The position numbers were made by a program, and so were the translations under genes. Positions 33,258-41,417 of a stretch of 64,000 nt of DNA are shown in pieces. The notes below the pieces were generated by a model, which saw only the letters and a program-made list of their open reading frames with translations, made no database searches and was not told the origin of the DNA. Location of the stretch: assembly GCA_040080835.1 (NCBI GenBank), contig JBEBHP010000012.1, positions 62,001 to 126,000 on the forward strand. The letters run 5' to 3'. The first letter of the stretch is position 1. The number at the start of each line of letters is the position of its first letter. The stretch comes from SZUA-430 sp040080835. GTDB lineage: Bacteria; Pseudomonadota; Alphaproteobacteria; Micropepsales; Micropepsaceae.

Positions 33258-33734
33258 TCACCTTGCGTTCGCGGGGTCGTCTGCCGGTCCAATGGACAGC
33301 GCAAAGCCAATCAGCAGCGCGGCAATGAAGCCGGTGTTGATCATGAAACCCAGCGACATGGTCTGTCCGTCGGTCAGGACGTGGACCGGATTGATAACGC
33401 CGAACAGTTTGCGGCCCGCGTTCTCGACCAGAAGAAGCAGATATATCAACGGCACCATCGAGCGATAGCGCGCAATGGCAAGAAGGCCCAACAGGCTGAA
33501 CAGCGCAAGGACCAGTCCCCACGTCTGGAACAGAAACGTTACCGTCGAGGCCGCGTCCGGTCCGTAGTGGTCGAGCGGGATCCTGTCGGCGCCCACGATG
33601 ACCGCGTGGGTGTTGAGCATGACGTTGGCGCCCATGAGCAGTTTCGCCAGCACCAATGGCCCAAGCAGCCAGATCGCAATCGTGTATCCCCGGTAGCTGT
33701 TGTCGAACCGTGTTGGGAAAATGCGGGACAGCAT
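33258..33734 (-). CDS. Integral membrane protein of unknown function
   Basis: 158 residues from the ATG at 33734, which has GGGAGGAAA upstream (the in-frame TTG at 33752 sits before that site). Four membrane segments: YTIAIWLLGPLVLAKLLMGANVML, FLFQTWGLVLALFSLLGLLAI, MVPLIYLLLLVENAG, GFMINTGFIAALLIGFALSI. The layout resembles small DoxX-like proteins but no motif secures that. Nothing is known about its role. Confidence 0.7.
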   Translation of the reverse strand: MLSRIFPTRFDNSYRGYTIAIWLLGPLVLAKLLMGANVMLNTHAVIVGADRIPLDHYGPDAASTVTFLFQTWGLVLALFSLLGLLAIARYRSMVPLIYLLLLVENAGRKLFGVINPVHVLTDGQTMSLGFMINTGFIAALLIGFALSIGPADDPANAR

Positions 33735-34095
33735 CGGGGTTTCCTCCCTCAAATTTGATCAGACCACCGTACTTTACGCGCGCTGCAGAGGCATTCGTGG
33801 TCCCGTAAGTTATCCGGGACACGAAGTCCCAGTCTACAGCAAGTGGCCAAAGGCATACATGATTGTACGCATCAGGATTGTGACCGAAGGCAACAGTTTG
33901 AGGCTGGTCCATGGCTGAATTGACTGCGTCTGCGGGGCTCGCCCCGCGGGTTGCTGCGCTTTGCCGTGTCGCGTGGCGCTGAAAGAAGTCCGGTTGGCGG
34001 AGAGTGAAGGCATTGATCCTGGGGGCGGGCGGGGCAGGTTTCAGGCTGAATGATGCCCGAGACCAAAGACATGACCGATGGTGACAGTTTGCCCG
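33735..34095. other. Intergenic region between membrane protein and MFS transporter
   Basis: 361 bp with no convincing gene. It holds a strong hairpin GCGGGG-CTCG-CCCCGC (33932-33947) without a T-run, and a loosely repeated phrase (GACCGA-GG-AACAGTTTG at about 33882 and GACCGATGGTGACAGTTTG at about 34073). Confidence 0.55.
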
Positions 34096-35313
34096 CTAGC
34101 GGATTCGCAAAACGGGAAGAAACGTTAGCGCCCCCAACATCATACCGCCAAAGACAACCCAGGCGTAAGCTGTTGCAGCTGCGACCGGCAGCGCACCGAT
34201 CAACATGGTTCCGATTGCGGCGCAAGCCATTTGCAGGAACCCAAGGAGCGCGGACGCCAGACCCGCTCGATCGCCGAATGGCTCAAGCGCAATCGCGGTG
34301 CCGACTGGATTGATGAGTCCCATCCCCGCCAGAAACATCGTGACTGCCGCCATGAACTGCGTCTGCGTCGGCGCATCGGCTTGAACGAGCAGCCAAAATC
34401 CGCCGGCCAGGGCGAGCATGATACCGGCCATGCCGACGCGCCGCGCGCCCCAACGCCGGGCGAGCGGGGCCGCGACAAGTCCGCTTCCGAACACGACGAG
34501 GACCGTGACGGCGAAAAAGATGCTGAGGCCGGTGGCACTCAGGCCCATGTCGGTCATCAAGATTGCAGGCGCTGCGCCGAAGAAGCTGTAAAGGCAGCCG
34601 ATCACAAGGCTGACGCTGAGTGCGGGGAAAATAAAGCGAGGGTCGATTGCAAGCTCGACGTAGTTGCGGGCGATCGTGAGCGGTCGTTGCTTGCGGCGCC
34701 GGATTTCCGGGAGCGTTTCCCCGGCGCTACGCCAATAGTGGAGTGCAACCAGCACTGCCGCTACCGTGACGAGGACAAAAGTACTGCGCCACCCGAACGT
34801 CAGCGTCATGCCGGTGCCAAGTGCCGGCGAGAAGCCGGGTGCTGCCGCCATCGCGATCATCACCAGCGCCAGCGCGCGCGTGAGCTCTGGCCCCGCGTAA
34901 AGATCGCGTGCGATGGCACGTGCAAGTACCGAGGCCGCGCAAGCCCCCAGTGCCTGGATCGCGCGGCCCGCAAGCAGCATCGGCAAAGACGGTGCGAGGG
35001 TGCAGACAATGCTGCCTATCACGAATACTGCAAGTCCACCGAAGACGAATGGCGCTCGCCCCATCGCATCTGCCAGCGGTCCGACGAAAAGTTGGCCGAC
35101 CGCAAACACGACGAAGAAGATGCTGAGCGTCCAGGCCAGTTCGCGCGGCAGGACGCCGAGCTCGTGCGCCATCGCCGGAAATGCCGGCAGCATGATGTTG
35201 GTCGCAAGGGCGCCGAGTGCGGCGAGGCTCGCCAGCAGCACCAGTCGGCCGGTGGTCAACGTCTCAACCGCGGCCGGGGCACGTTTGGCTTCTGAATTCG
35301 CGGACGTCGCCAT
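34096..35313 (-). CDS. Bcr/CflA family multidrug efflux MFS transporter
   Basis: 405 residues with 12 membrane segments. The start region LVLLASLAALGALATNIMLPAFPAMAHELG and the loop GQLFVGPLADAMGRAPFVFGGLAVFVIGS (MFS motif A) identify the Bcr/CflA drug:H+ antiporter type; the segment ALGACAASVLARAIARDLYAG is the antiporter motif region. ATG 35313 has a GGAG upstream. It is the distal gene of a leftward cluster with a PaaI thioesterase and an SDR, divergent from a TetR gene that may control it. Confidence 0.9.
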   Translation of the reverse strand: MATSANSEAKRAPAAVETLTTGRLVLLASLAALGALATNIMLPAFPAMAHELGVLPRELAWTLSIFFVVFAVGQLFVGPLADAMGRAPFVFGGLAVFVIGSIVCTLAPSLPMLLAGRAIQALGACAASVLARAIARDLYAGPELTRALALVMIAMAAAPGFSPALGTGMTLTFGWRSTFVLVTVAAVLVALHYWRSAGETLPEIRRRKQRPLTIARNYVELAIDPRFIFPALSVSLVIGCLYSFFGAAPAILMTDMGLSATGLSIFFAVTVLVVFGSGLVAAPLARRWGARRVGMAGIMLALAGGFWLLVQADAPTQTQFMAAVTMFLAGMGLINPVGTAIALEPFGDRAGLASALLGFLQMACAAIGTMLIGALPVAAATAYAWVVFGGMMLGALTFLPVLRIR

Positions 35314-35334
35314 CAACCAACTCCGGATGTCATG

Positions 35335-35817
35335 TCAGGGCTGTAAAAAGCCGCTCGGGCTTGGTTCGACGTCGAATACAAGCAATGTCGACGTTGCCGT
35401 GGCGCACAACCGTCCGTCGCCGTCGTGGAGCGTTGCTTCGGCAAATGCGGCGCGGCGGCCGACCGTAACGACGCGGCCGGTGGCGCGGACCTTGCCACTG
35501 CGCTCGCTGAGGCCTCGCAGATAAGACACCTTGAGCTCCAGCGTGCTATGTCCCCGGTTGGCGTCGAGCTGCGAATGGACCGCGATGCCGTAGGCGCTGT
35601 CGAGCAGCGTCGCGGCATAGCCGCCGTGCACCGAGCCGAGAGGATTGTAGACGCTGCGGTCGGGCGTGCCCTCGAACACCACAAGACCGCGCTCGACCTT
35701 GACCAAGGTGAAGCCGAGTTTCTCGCCCATTGGAGCCCTGAGGTCGCCCGCGAGCATCGCCTGGAGTTGCTCGAACCCGTCGGGCGCGCCTTTGATATCG
35801 TCAGCCACCGCGTTCAC
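35335..35817 (-). CDS. PaaI family hotdog thioesterase
   Basis: 160 residues from GTG 35817, which overlaps the SDR stop (GTGA); another GTG lies one codon upstream. The hotdog signature NPLGSVHGGYAATLLDSAYGIAVHS contains the catalytic Asp-type region of PaaI esterases, followed by LELKVSYLRGLSERSGKVRATGRVVTVGRRAAFAEATLHDGDGRLCA. It hydrolyses an acyl-CoA, substrate unknown. Translationally coupled to the atypical SDR. Confidence 0.9.
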   Translation of the reverse strand: MNAVADDIKGAPDGFEQLQAMLAGDLRAPMGEKLGFTLVKVERGLVVFEGTPDRSVYNPLGSVHGGYAATLLDSAYGIAVHSQLDANRGHSTLELKVSYLRGLSERSGKVRATGRVVTVGRRAAFAEATLHDGDGRLCATATSTLLVFDVEPSPSGFLQP

Positions 35818-36512
35818 CACGGCTCGTGGAAGGGGCGGACCTCTGCGATGAACGACCAGGCGTCCCGCGGCTGGTGCGCCAGATGAAAGACCTCCGCTGC
35901 AATCGAGGTGGGCGAGATGAAGAAATTGTCCGCCGCGTTCGGCAGTAGCTTGCGCGTCCACGGCACGTCGATCACGGCGTCGATGACGAGATAGGCAACG
36001 TGAACGCCCTTCGGTCCCAGATCTCGCGCGAGTGATTCGGCAAGGATGCGCTGAGCGGCCTTTGTCGGCGCGAATCCGGCGAAGGCAGCCTTGCCCCGCA
36101 GCGCCGAGGTATTGCCAGTGACAATCAATGCGCCCTCTCCGGCGTCAAACATCGCCGGCGTTGTCAGTCGCGCAAGCTGCAGAAGGGCCAGGGTATTGAC
36201 TTCAAAATTGCGTTGCAAAACTGCAGGGTCAATGTCGCGGAAGGTGCCAGAGGCGCCGCCCACCGCATTGTGCACGACGACCTTTGGTGCGCCAATTTGT
36301 GCAAGCGCTTTCTGAAGTGCCACGACATCCGTCACATCGCACGGGACGCCGACGGAGTCCGGAATCTCGGCTTGCAGAGCTGCGAGCCTGTTTGCGTCGC
36401 GCGCCAGCATTGCGACACGATATCCGCCCTCGGCAAAACGGCGCGCCACTGAGGCTCCAGTTCCCGGACCGACGCCAGTCACCAAGGCAAGGGGTTTGCG
36501 TGCTGAGGGCAT
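35814..36512 (-). CDS. Atypical SDR (FxxxK type), paralogue 1
   Basis: 232 residues. Cofactor loop TGVGPGTGASVARRF; the NAG motif is HNAVGG; the active-site region is TSALRGKAAFAGFAPTKAAQRILAESLARDLGPKGVHVAYLVIDA, where the catalytic Tyr is Phe and Lys is kept. It ends with WSFIAEVRPFHEPW. This C-terminal form and the F-for-Y change recur in the two SDRs at 37317 and 38140. Activity may differ from a normal dehydrogenase. First gene of the leftward SDR-thioesterase-MFS cluster. Confidence 0.88.
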   Translation of the reverse strand: MPSARKPLALVTGVGPGTGASVARRFAEGGYRVAMLARDANRLAALQAEIPDSVGVPCDVTDVVALQKALAQIGAPKVVVHNAVGGASGTFRDIDPAVLQRNFEVNTLALLQLARLTTPAMFDAGEGALIVTGNTSALRGKAAFAGFAPTKAAQRILAESLARDLGPKGVHVAYLVIDAVIDVPWTRKLLPNAADNFFISPTSIAAEVFHLAHQPRDAWSFIAEVRPFHEPW

Positions 36513-36622
36513 TCTGCAGTCTCCATGTTGGCGAGCAACTCGCGCAGAAATCAGGCCGGTGCGGCTGCCACCCCTGCCATTCAGGTCGGCGATGTCATAT
36601 TGCGTTATACCCAGTTAGTGAT

Positions 36623-36636
36623 ATTATGACCATAAT
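36623..36636. promoter_or_regulatory. Candidate TetR operator
   Basis: ATTATG-AC-CATAAT is a perfect 6+6 bp inverted repeat centred in the 149-bp gap between the divergent SDR (start 36512) and the TetR gene (start 36662), only 25 bp before the regulator start. Position and symmetry fit autoregulation. Confidence 0.5.
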
Positions 36637-36661
36637 TCAATAGGCACAAAGTACCCAACAA

Positions 36662-37294
36662 ATGCGCTACGAAAAGGGCCGTAAGGAAGCATCCCGTCGC
36701 CGGATTATGGAGACCGCGGCCGAGAGTTTTCGCCGTGAAGGCATCGCTGCGTCCGGGCTCGCGGGCATCATGAGCGAAGCTGGTCTGACGAACGGGGCCT
36801 TCTATCCGCACTTTCAATCCAAGGCTGAACTTGTGCGCGAGAGCCTGGCGGTGACGCTGGATGACCAGTCGAACAGGCTGCAGCAAGCCTTTGCTGCTGG
36901 CGGGCTGGAAGCGGTTGTGGCGCTCTATTTATCGGCGAGGCATCGCGATGATATGGAAAACGGCTGTGCGTCGGCCGCGCTCTTGCCGGAGCTTGCACGT
37001 CAACCGCCCGTAACACGTAGGCTCTATGCGGAGCGTTTTTTGGCCATGGTGCGTCAGATGGCAATGTCCCTGCCGCCGGATGTGAAGGATCCGGAAGCGG
37101 TTGCGCTGGGTGTCTATGCCACGCTCATCGGCGCGCTTCAGCTCGCCCGCGCTACCAAGGGCACTCCATTGTCGGATCGTGCCCTGGCGGCAGGCGCAGA
37201 TGCGGCGCGCTTGTTGGTCCAGGCTCACAACAGAAAACGACCCGCTCGCAGCAAATCCGGCAAAAACCAAGCACGCCAAGTGCGCTTGAAATGA
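36662..37294 (+). CDS. TetR/AcrR family transcriptional regulator
   Basis: 210 residues. The N-terminal helix-turn-helix is canonical: SRRRIMETAAESFRREGIAASGLAGIMSEAGLTNGAFYPHFQSKAELVRESL. The C-terminal ligand domain is of the type with the ENGCASAALLPELAR motif. The tail is Lys/Arg-rich. It is divergent from the SDR-thioesterase-MFS cluster and precedes two more SDRs in its own direction, so it likely senses a substrate handled by these enzymes or exported by the MFS pump (inference). Confidence 0.92.
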   Translation: MRYEKGRKEASRRRIMETAAESFRREGIAASGLAGIMSEAGLTNGAFYPHFQSKAELVRESLAVTLDDQSNRLQQAFAAGGLEAVVALYLSARHRDDMENGCASAALLPELARQPPVTRRLYAERFLAMVRQMAMSLPPDVKDPEAVALGVYATLIGALQLARATKGTPLSDRALAAGADAARLLVQAHNRKRPARSKSGKNQARQVRLK

Positions 37295-37316
37295 GCGAGC
37301 AACGCGCGGAGATGAA

Positions 37317-38099
37317 ATGAAGGAGAAACCGGACGTGAAACCTGTGTGCTTGGTGATAGGTGCCGGTGCGGGCATCGGTGGCAACGTCGCTCGACGTTTT
37401 GCGCGCGAGGGCTATCACGCTTGTCTGTGCCGGCGCCGAGACCTCGAAGGCCTGAATCAAATGGTGGACACGATCAGACGCGATGGAGGCTCGGCGACCG
37501 GGTTTCTACTTGATGCGATCGAGGCCACCTCCATAGAACAGCGTGTTGCTGCCGTGGAAGCCGAAATCGGCCCGATCGAAGTCGTCATCTACAATCTTGG
37601 CGCCCAGATCGGTGACCGGGCATTGAAGGACACGACGGCCAAAGCCTTTGAAACTGGTTGGCGTATCGGCACTTTTGGATTGTTTCGTGTCGCATCGGCC
37701 GTGTGTCCGTTGATGGAAGCACGGGGTAGGGGAACTATCCTTGTGACCTCTTCTACCGCAGCCATGCGTGGGAATGGCGGTCAACATTCGCACGCGGCCG
37801 CCATGGGTGGAAGGCGGATGCTCTGCCAGTCGCTTAACGCGGAGTTCGCACCGAAGGGAATCCACGTCGTCCATATCGTGATCGACGGCGCCGTGGACGC
37901 GCCCGACACTCTGGGGAAGATGCTGGGACCGGAAAGGTTCCAACAGCTGCGCGAGAGCCGGGGCAACGAACACGACGGGCTCATACTTCCTGGCCATATC
38001 GCAGAAACCTATCTCCACCTTGCCAAGCAACACCGATCCACATGGACGCACGAGATCGACGTGCGGGCATTCTCGGATCGTCCGTGGTGGAATCACTGA
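37317..38099 (+). CDS. Atypical SDR, paralogue 2 (Tyr and Lys both lost)
   Basis: 260 residues. The cofactor loop GAGAGIGGNVARRFA is normal. The equivalent of NNAG is YNLGAQ, and the active site reads TSSTAAMRGNGGQHSHAAAMGGRRMLCQSLNAEFAPKGIHVVHIVIDGAVD, with neither the Tyr nor the Lys of YxxxK. It ends STWTHEIDVRAFSDRPWW, like paralogues 1 and 3. It may be a non-catalytic or divergent enzyme. It lies 22 nt after tetR and 40 nt before paralogue 3, likely one transcript. Confidence 0.85.
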   Translation: MKEKPDVKPVCLVIGAGAGIGGNVARRFAREGYHACLCRRRDLEGLNQMVDTIRRDGGSATGFLLDAIEATSIEQRVAAVEAEIGPIEVVIYNLGAQIGDRALKDTTAKAFETGWRIGTFGLFRVASAVCPLMEARGRGTILVTSSTAAMRGNGGQHSHAAAMGGRRMLCQSLNAEFAPKGIHVVHIVIDGAVDAPDTLGKMLGPERFQQLRESRGNEHDGLILPGHIAETYLHLAKQHRSTWTHEIDVRAFSDRPWWNH

Positions 38100-38139
38100 C
38101 GCATCCGAGCGAGGCATCGAGACAAAGGAGCAAATAGAC

Positions 38140-38922
38140 ATGGTGCAAACAGACAAGCGAAACTCCCAACCTTCCGCACAAGATGCTGCACTCATCGTTG
38201 GGGGCGGCCCCGGCATCAGCTCAAGCTGCGCAAGATTGTTTGCGGACACCGGCATGCGTGTCGCCATTGCGGCCCGGAACCCGGACAAGCCGGTTCTGCA
38301 ATCTCTGGAGGAAAAGTTCGGTGTACGCCGATACGCGTGCGATGCCAGCGAGCCAGCGGCCGTGGAGCTGCTGTTCCAGAATGTTGTTCGGGACCTCGGT
38401 GTGCCCACTCTTGTCGTGCACAATATCGATGGAAGGGTACCCGGAATTTTCCGCAAGGGCATTGCAGAAGCCGATCCGATCATGGCGCTGGAGACACTAC
38501 GCAACGCGGCGTTCAGTGCGTTTTTGATCGGCCAGCAAGCCGCTCGACTGATGCGCGACAACAAGCCGAATACCAACGGTGCGAAAGGGACAATCATCTT
38601 TACGAACGCGAGTGCGGCGCTCAAAGGCTTCCCGACGAGTGGCGCCTTTGCAATGGCGTGCCAAGCCAAGTCCGGACTCGCGCAGAGCATGGCGAGAGAG
38701 CTGATGCCCCACGGCATCCACATCGCAAACGTGCCGATCGACGCCGCCATCGGCTGGACGCAGGAGGACGGCAGCCGCGCACACCGGCTGGCCGGGACGA
38801 CCGTCGACGACAACATGGCCGACCCGGATCGCATCGCGGAAACCTATCTACAACTGCATCGGCAGCACCGATCGACTTGGGCGTTCGAAGTTGTGCTGCG
38901 GCCGTGGACCGAGAAATGGTGA
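38140..38922 (+). CDS. Atypical SDR, paralogue 3
   Basis: 260 residues from the ATG at 38140 (AAAGGAG upstream). The cofactor loop is VGGGPGISSSCARLF, with the final Gly replaced by Ser. The active-site region TNASAALKGFPTSGAFAMACQAKSGLAQSMARELMPHGIHIANVPIDA keeps Lys but has Ala at the Tyr position and Phe three residues earlier. It ends STWAFEVVLRPWTEKW. It belongs to the same divergent SDR subgroup as the genes at 35814 and 37317. Confidence 0.85.
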   Translation: MVQTDKRNSQPSAQDAALIVGGGPGISSSCARLFADTGMRVAIAARNPDKPVLQSLEEKFGVRRYACDASEPAAVELLFQNVVRDLGVPTLVVHNIDGRVPGIFRKGIAEADPIMALETLRNAAFSAFLIGQQAARLMRDNKPNTNGAKGTIIFTNASAALKGFPTSGAFAMACQAKSGLAQSMARELMPHGIHIANVPIDAAIGWTQEDGSRAHRLAGTTVDDNMADPDRIAETYLQLHRQHRSTWAFEVVLRPWTEKW

Positions 38923-38997
38923 CGAATGCGTGCGAAATTGCACGCCCGCTTTGTGCCACAAACGCAGCGGTTGGCGTTTGCTTGGAATGAGCGCCGA

Positions 38998-39396
38998 TTA
39001 GCGGCCGGCGGCTACGCGCAGGGATATCAGGGCTGCATGCGTGCCCTGGCTCAGCATGGTCTGGAAATACTCAATCGTGTGCACAAGTCCAGCGTCCAGC
39101 GGAACGTTTGGCACCCAGCGCAGCTTTTCCATTGCAAGCGAAATGTCGGGGCAGCGCTGCATCGGATCGTCTGCGGGTAATTTCTCGTAAACCAGTTTCG
39201 AGCGCGAGCCCGTCAGCTCGATGATCTTCTTTGCGAGCTGGACAATCGTAAACTCGGACGGGTTGCCCAGGTTGATCGGGCCAGTCACCTCGTCGGGGGA
39301 ATCCATCAGCCGGATGAAACCTTCGATCAGGTCATCCACGTAGCAGAAGGAACGGGTCTGGAGGCCTTCGCCAAAGACAGTGATGGGTTGATGCAC
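38998..39396 (-). pseudogene. 3' fragment of a UDP-glucuronate decarboxylase-like sugar-nucleotide epimerase
   Basis: 132 residues matching only the C-terminal third of NAD-dependent epimerase/UXS proteins: QPITVFGEGLQTRSFCYVDDLIEGFIRLMDS, GPINLGNPSEFTIVQLAKKIIELTGS, DDPMQRCPDISLAMEKLRWVPNVPLDAGL. The Rossmann domain and the YxxxK site are missing. The break coincides with a perfect 7+7 bp inverted repeat CACTCAA-C-TTGAGTG (39394-39408) and 13-bp tandem repeats. Probably a remnant left when the adjacent AT-rich block arrived. Confidence 0.85.
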
Positions 39397-39417
39397 TCAA
39401 CTTGAGTGTCCGTTTGA

Positions 39418-39452
39418 TTTCTAGCTCCAATTTCTAGCTCCAATTTCTAGCT
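39418..39452 (+). repeat. Tandem repeat of a 13-bp unit
   Basis: TTTCTAGCTCCAA at 39418-39430 and 39431-39443, with a third partial unit TTTCTAGCT at 39444-39452. It adjoins the break point of the epimerase fragment. Confidence 0.9.
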
Positions 39453-39526
39453 TTTGGGTTAGCACTCCGCCACTTCGCGAATGAAGTACGGCTAGATGTG
39501 CTCGATGCAAAATCGGCACCTTCCAG

Positions 39527-40081
39527 TTATGTTAATCTGTCGGCTTCTTCCATTTGGCATGGAAAAGCGCGTGCAAATTCTCGAACGGCTTTGCGGGAAT
39601 TGAGAACAACTACTTTCTTCTGCAATCTAGCAGCTTGTTCGACAATTCTTATCACGGCGGGTCGTTGCATTTGTTGCCAGCGAAGCGCATTTCGAAAGTT
39701 CGAGAATCGAAAGTTGTCCAGGCAATTTTCGGGTAGGTCGTCTCTCCCTTGCCCAAGATTTAGCAAAGTTCTTACGAAAAGACGCGTCAGACAAATATGA
39801 CGAGGAAGATCAATCCATACTATAAAATTGGCTCTCGCTAACCGAAATTCAATGGTGTCCAAATAGTTACCATCCATCACCCATTTTTCAGAGTTTGCAA
39901 TGCGCTTAGTCCTTTCAAGCCACCCTGTCGGATCCGGTTTCACAAATCCTGGCAAGAAAAACTCCCTATCGAGATGAATGATTGGAAGTTCATAGTGTAG
40001 GGCGAGCAGGCGCGAGAGTGTAGTTTTGCCGGCACCATGCGCTCCCAATACTAATATTCTATGATATAGAGGTTTGAGCAT
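39527..40081 (-). CDS. P-loop NTPase / topology-modulation (FlaR-like) kinase-type protein
   Basis: 184 residues. Walker A is GAHGAGKTTLSRLLA near the N-terminus. PIIHLDREFFLPGFVKPDPTGWLERTKRIANSEKWVMDGNY is the pattern of the adenylate-kinase-like FlaR group, and FIVWIDLPRHICLTRLFVRTL follows as the lid/arginine region. It probably phosphorylates a small substrate; nothing more specific can be said. It is the last of three same-strand genes in an AT-rich block. Confidence 0.8.
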   Translation of the reverse strand: MLKPLYHRILVLGAHGAGKTTLSRLLALHYELPIIHLDREFFLPGFVKPDPTGWLERTKRIANSEKWVMDGNYLDTIEFRLARANFIVWIDLPRHICLTRLFVRTLLNLGQGRDDLPENCLDNFRFSNFRNALRWQQMQRPAVIRIVEQAARLQKKVVVLNSRKAVREFARAFPCQMEEADRLT

Positions 40082-40107
40082 CTACTTTAAACCGATGTCA
40101 GCAAAAA

Positions 40108-40569
40108 CTAAATTCGCTTTGAGATTGCAAGCGCAAATATCTGTTCCGCATCCAAATGCTTAGTCATCGCATCCAGTCGAATTGTTTTGATAGAGGTTTG
40201 CCAATCGTTTGCTGAACCGACCCCGTGCTTAACGGTGTGCGTTACACTACTCGCGGCCATGTACACGTTGTGGGCAAGGTCAATCGGTGCAGTCCAAATA
40301 TTCCCCGATTTCAGAATTTCAATCTCGACGACCGAATTTTCAGATATGGTTGCGACGGCAATCCAGCCAGACTGCACGATGTAGGTCTCGACTAGAAGCT
40401 TGTGAAAGTGGCTGTTTTGCCATCCACCAAAGGAGCCGGCTTCAGTGCGAACATATCCCAATCCATTTTGATCAATGAGTCGAAAGCGTCTTTCGCCACT
40501 GTCCATAACTTCATGCGATGCAGATATTCCGAAGAGTTCTTCAGCTGCTTCGGGGCTGATCCTCGTCAT
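40108..40569 (-). CDS. Small cupin-like protein
   Basis: 153 residues from the ATG at 40569, which overlaps the stop of the upstream gene (ATGA). Cupin motif 1 is complete: G-X5-H-X-H-X4-E-X6-G in GGWQNSHFHKLLVETYIVQSG (about residues 49-69). Motif 2 is degenerate (YMAASSVTHTV). The C-terminal part is helical. The ligand is unknown, and binding of a metal through the two His and Glu is likely. The coupling to the membrane protein suggests a sensor/partner relation. Confidence 0.7.
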   Translation of the reverse strand: MTRISPEAAEELFGISASHEVMDSGERRFRLIDQNGLGYVRTEAGSFGGWQNSHFHKLLVETYIVQSGWIAVATISENSVVEIEILKSGNIWTAPIDLAHNVYMAASSVTHTVKHGVGSANDWQTSIKTIRLDAMTKHLDAEQIFALAISKRI

Positions 40570-41360
40570 GGTGGGTTGACAACCTTTTGAAGCGGCAGGT
40601 CCTTCCATCGAATGCTTTGCCTGATTAAACCAAGCCCTGCGCGCGGCCCCGAAGAATTGACGTCAACAGTCACAAACTGAATGAATTGAGTAAGCCTCAA
40701 TTTTCGAATCTTGCGTTGAAAATCGTCAGAGAGAGCAACTTCGGCAGCAGCCTGTGACCCAAAGGTGTGGAGGCCGGCACACAGCAGAACTGTTGCGCCA
40801 GTGTCGGTAATTTTGCGAAAGATAACTCCTGCATCTTTTGTCACGATCATTTGGTCATTATGCAGCTTGTGTTCGCAGCGATAGGTTTGGCCTGAAGCAT
40901 CACAGAAGTGTGCGTGTTCATTTTTTCCATGAACGCGGACACCTAGTTCGTACAGCTCCTGACCCAATTCCCGAGAAACGTCACTACGAGAAGATGCGCC
41001 AACAATTATTACATTCTTCATGTCGGCTCGGATCTCGGGAAAGTAGTCGAATTCAATTTCAACTGGTAACGCGTTGAAAAGTTGGAAAATCTTCATCGCA
41101 GCTTCAACATCGCCCGAGTGGGTGTAGCCCCGCAATGTTGGCGGGTTTGTTCCAAATACTATTTCATCGAAAGATGTTCTGAGGTGAACTAGCGGAATTT
41201 CTCCATCAAAGGATTTGGCCGGAAACACGTTGCCGACCAGTCCGAGCTTAATTCGGAGCAGAGCGCTGTTCAAAAATCTTTCCGCCAGCAGGCCAAAGGG
41301 AAGAAGTAGGGCGCCAGCAACGAGGCCCAAGAATATGTTCCAATAGTCGTTCGGAGTCAT
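40566..41360 (-). CDS. Membrane-anchored protein with Rossmann-like nucleotide-fold domain, unknown function
   Basis: About 264 residues from ATG 41360; ATG 41417 is an alternative and neither has a strong ribosome-binding site. One N-terminal membrane segment (NIFLGLVAGALLLPFGLLAERFL) is followed by a cytosolic domain. Its core, GDVEAAMKIFQLFNALPVEIEFD ... MKNVIIVGASSRSDVSREL, reads as a helix-strand-Gly loop like nucleotide-binding folds; later QMIVTKDAGVIFRKITDTGATVLLCAGLHTFGSQAAAEVAL is another alpha/beta unit. The combination 'TM + alpha/beta sensor' resembles signalling or defence receptors, but no motif proves this. Lower GC than the backbone. Confidence 0.7.
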   Translation of the reverse strand: MTPNDYWNIFLGLVAGALLLPFGLLAERFLNSALLRIKLGLVGNVFPAKSFDGEIPLVHLRTSFDEIVFGTNPPTLRGYTHSGDVEAAMKIFQLFNALPVEIEFDYFPEIRADMKNVIIVGASSRSDVSRELGQELYELGVRVHGKNEHAHFCDASGQTYRCEHKLHNDQMIVTKDAGVIFRKITDTGATVLLCAGLHTFGSQAAAEVALSDDFQRKIRKLRLTQFIQFVTVDVNSSGPRAGLGLIRQSIRWKDLPLQKVVNPP

Positions 41361-41417
41361 GGTTGTGTTTGCTCTGTCTACGCCGCCGAAATTGCTTCTT
41401 CGCCAGTTGCGTGGCAT

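Noticed and set aside
33022..33468. Rightward open frame opposite the membrane protein at 33258-33734
   Set aside because: It runs antisense to the membrane protein, which has a strong ribosome-binding site and membrane segments; the antisense frame has no family features.
39418..39452. CRISPR-like direct repeats
   Set aside because: The 13-bp units are adjacent without spacers, so this is a simple tandem repeat.
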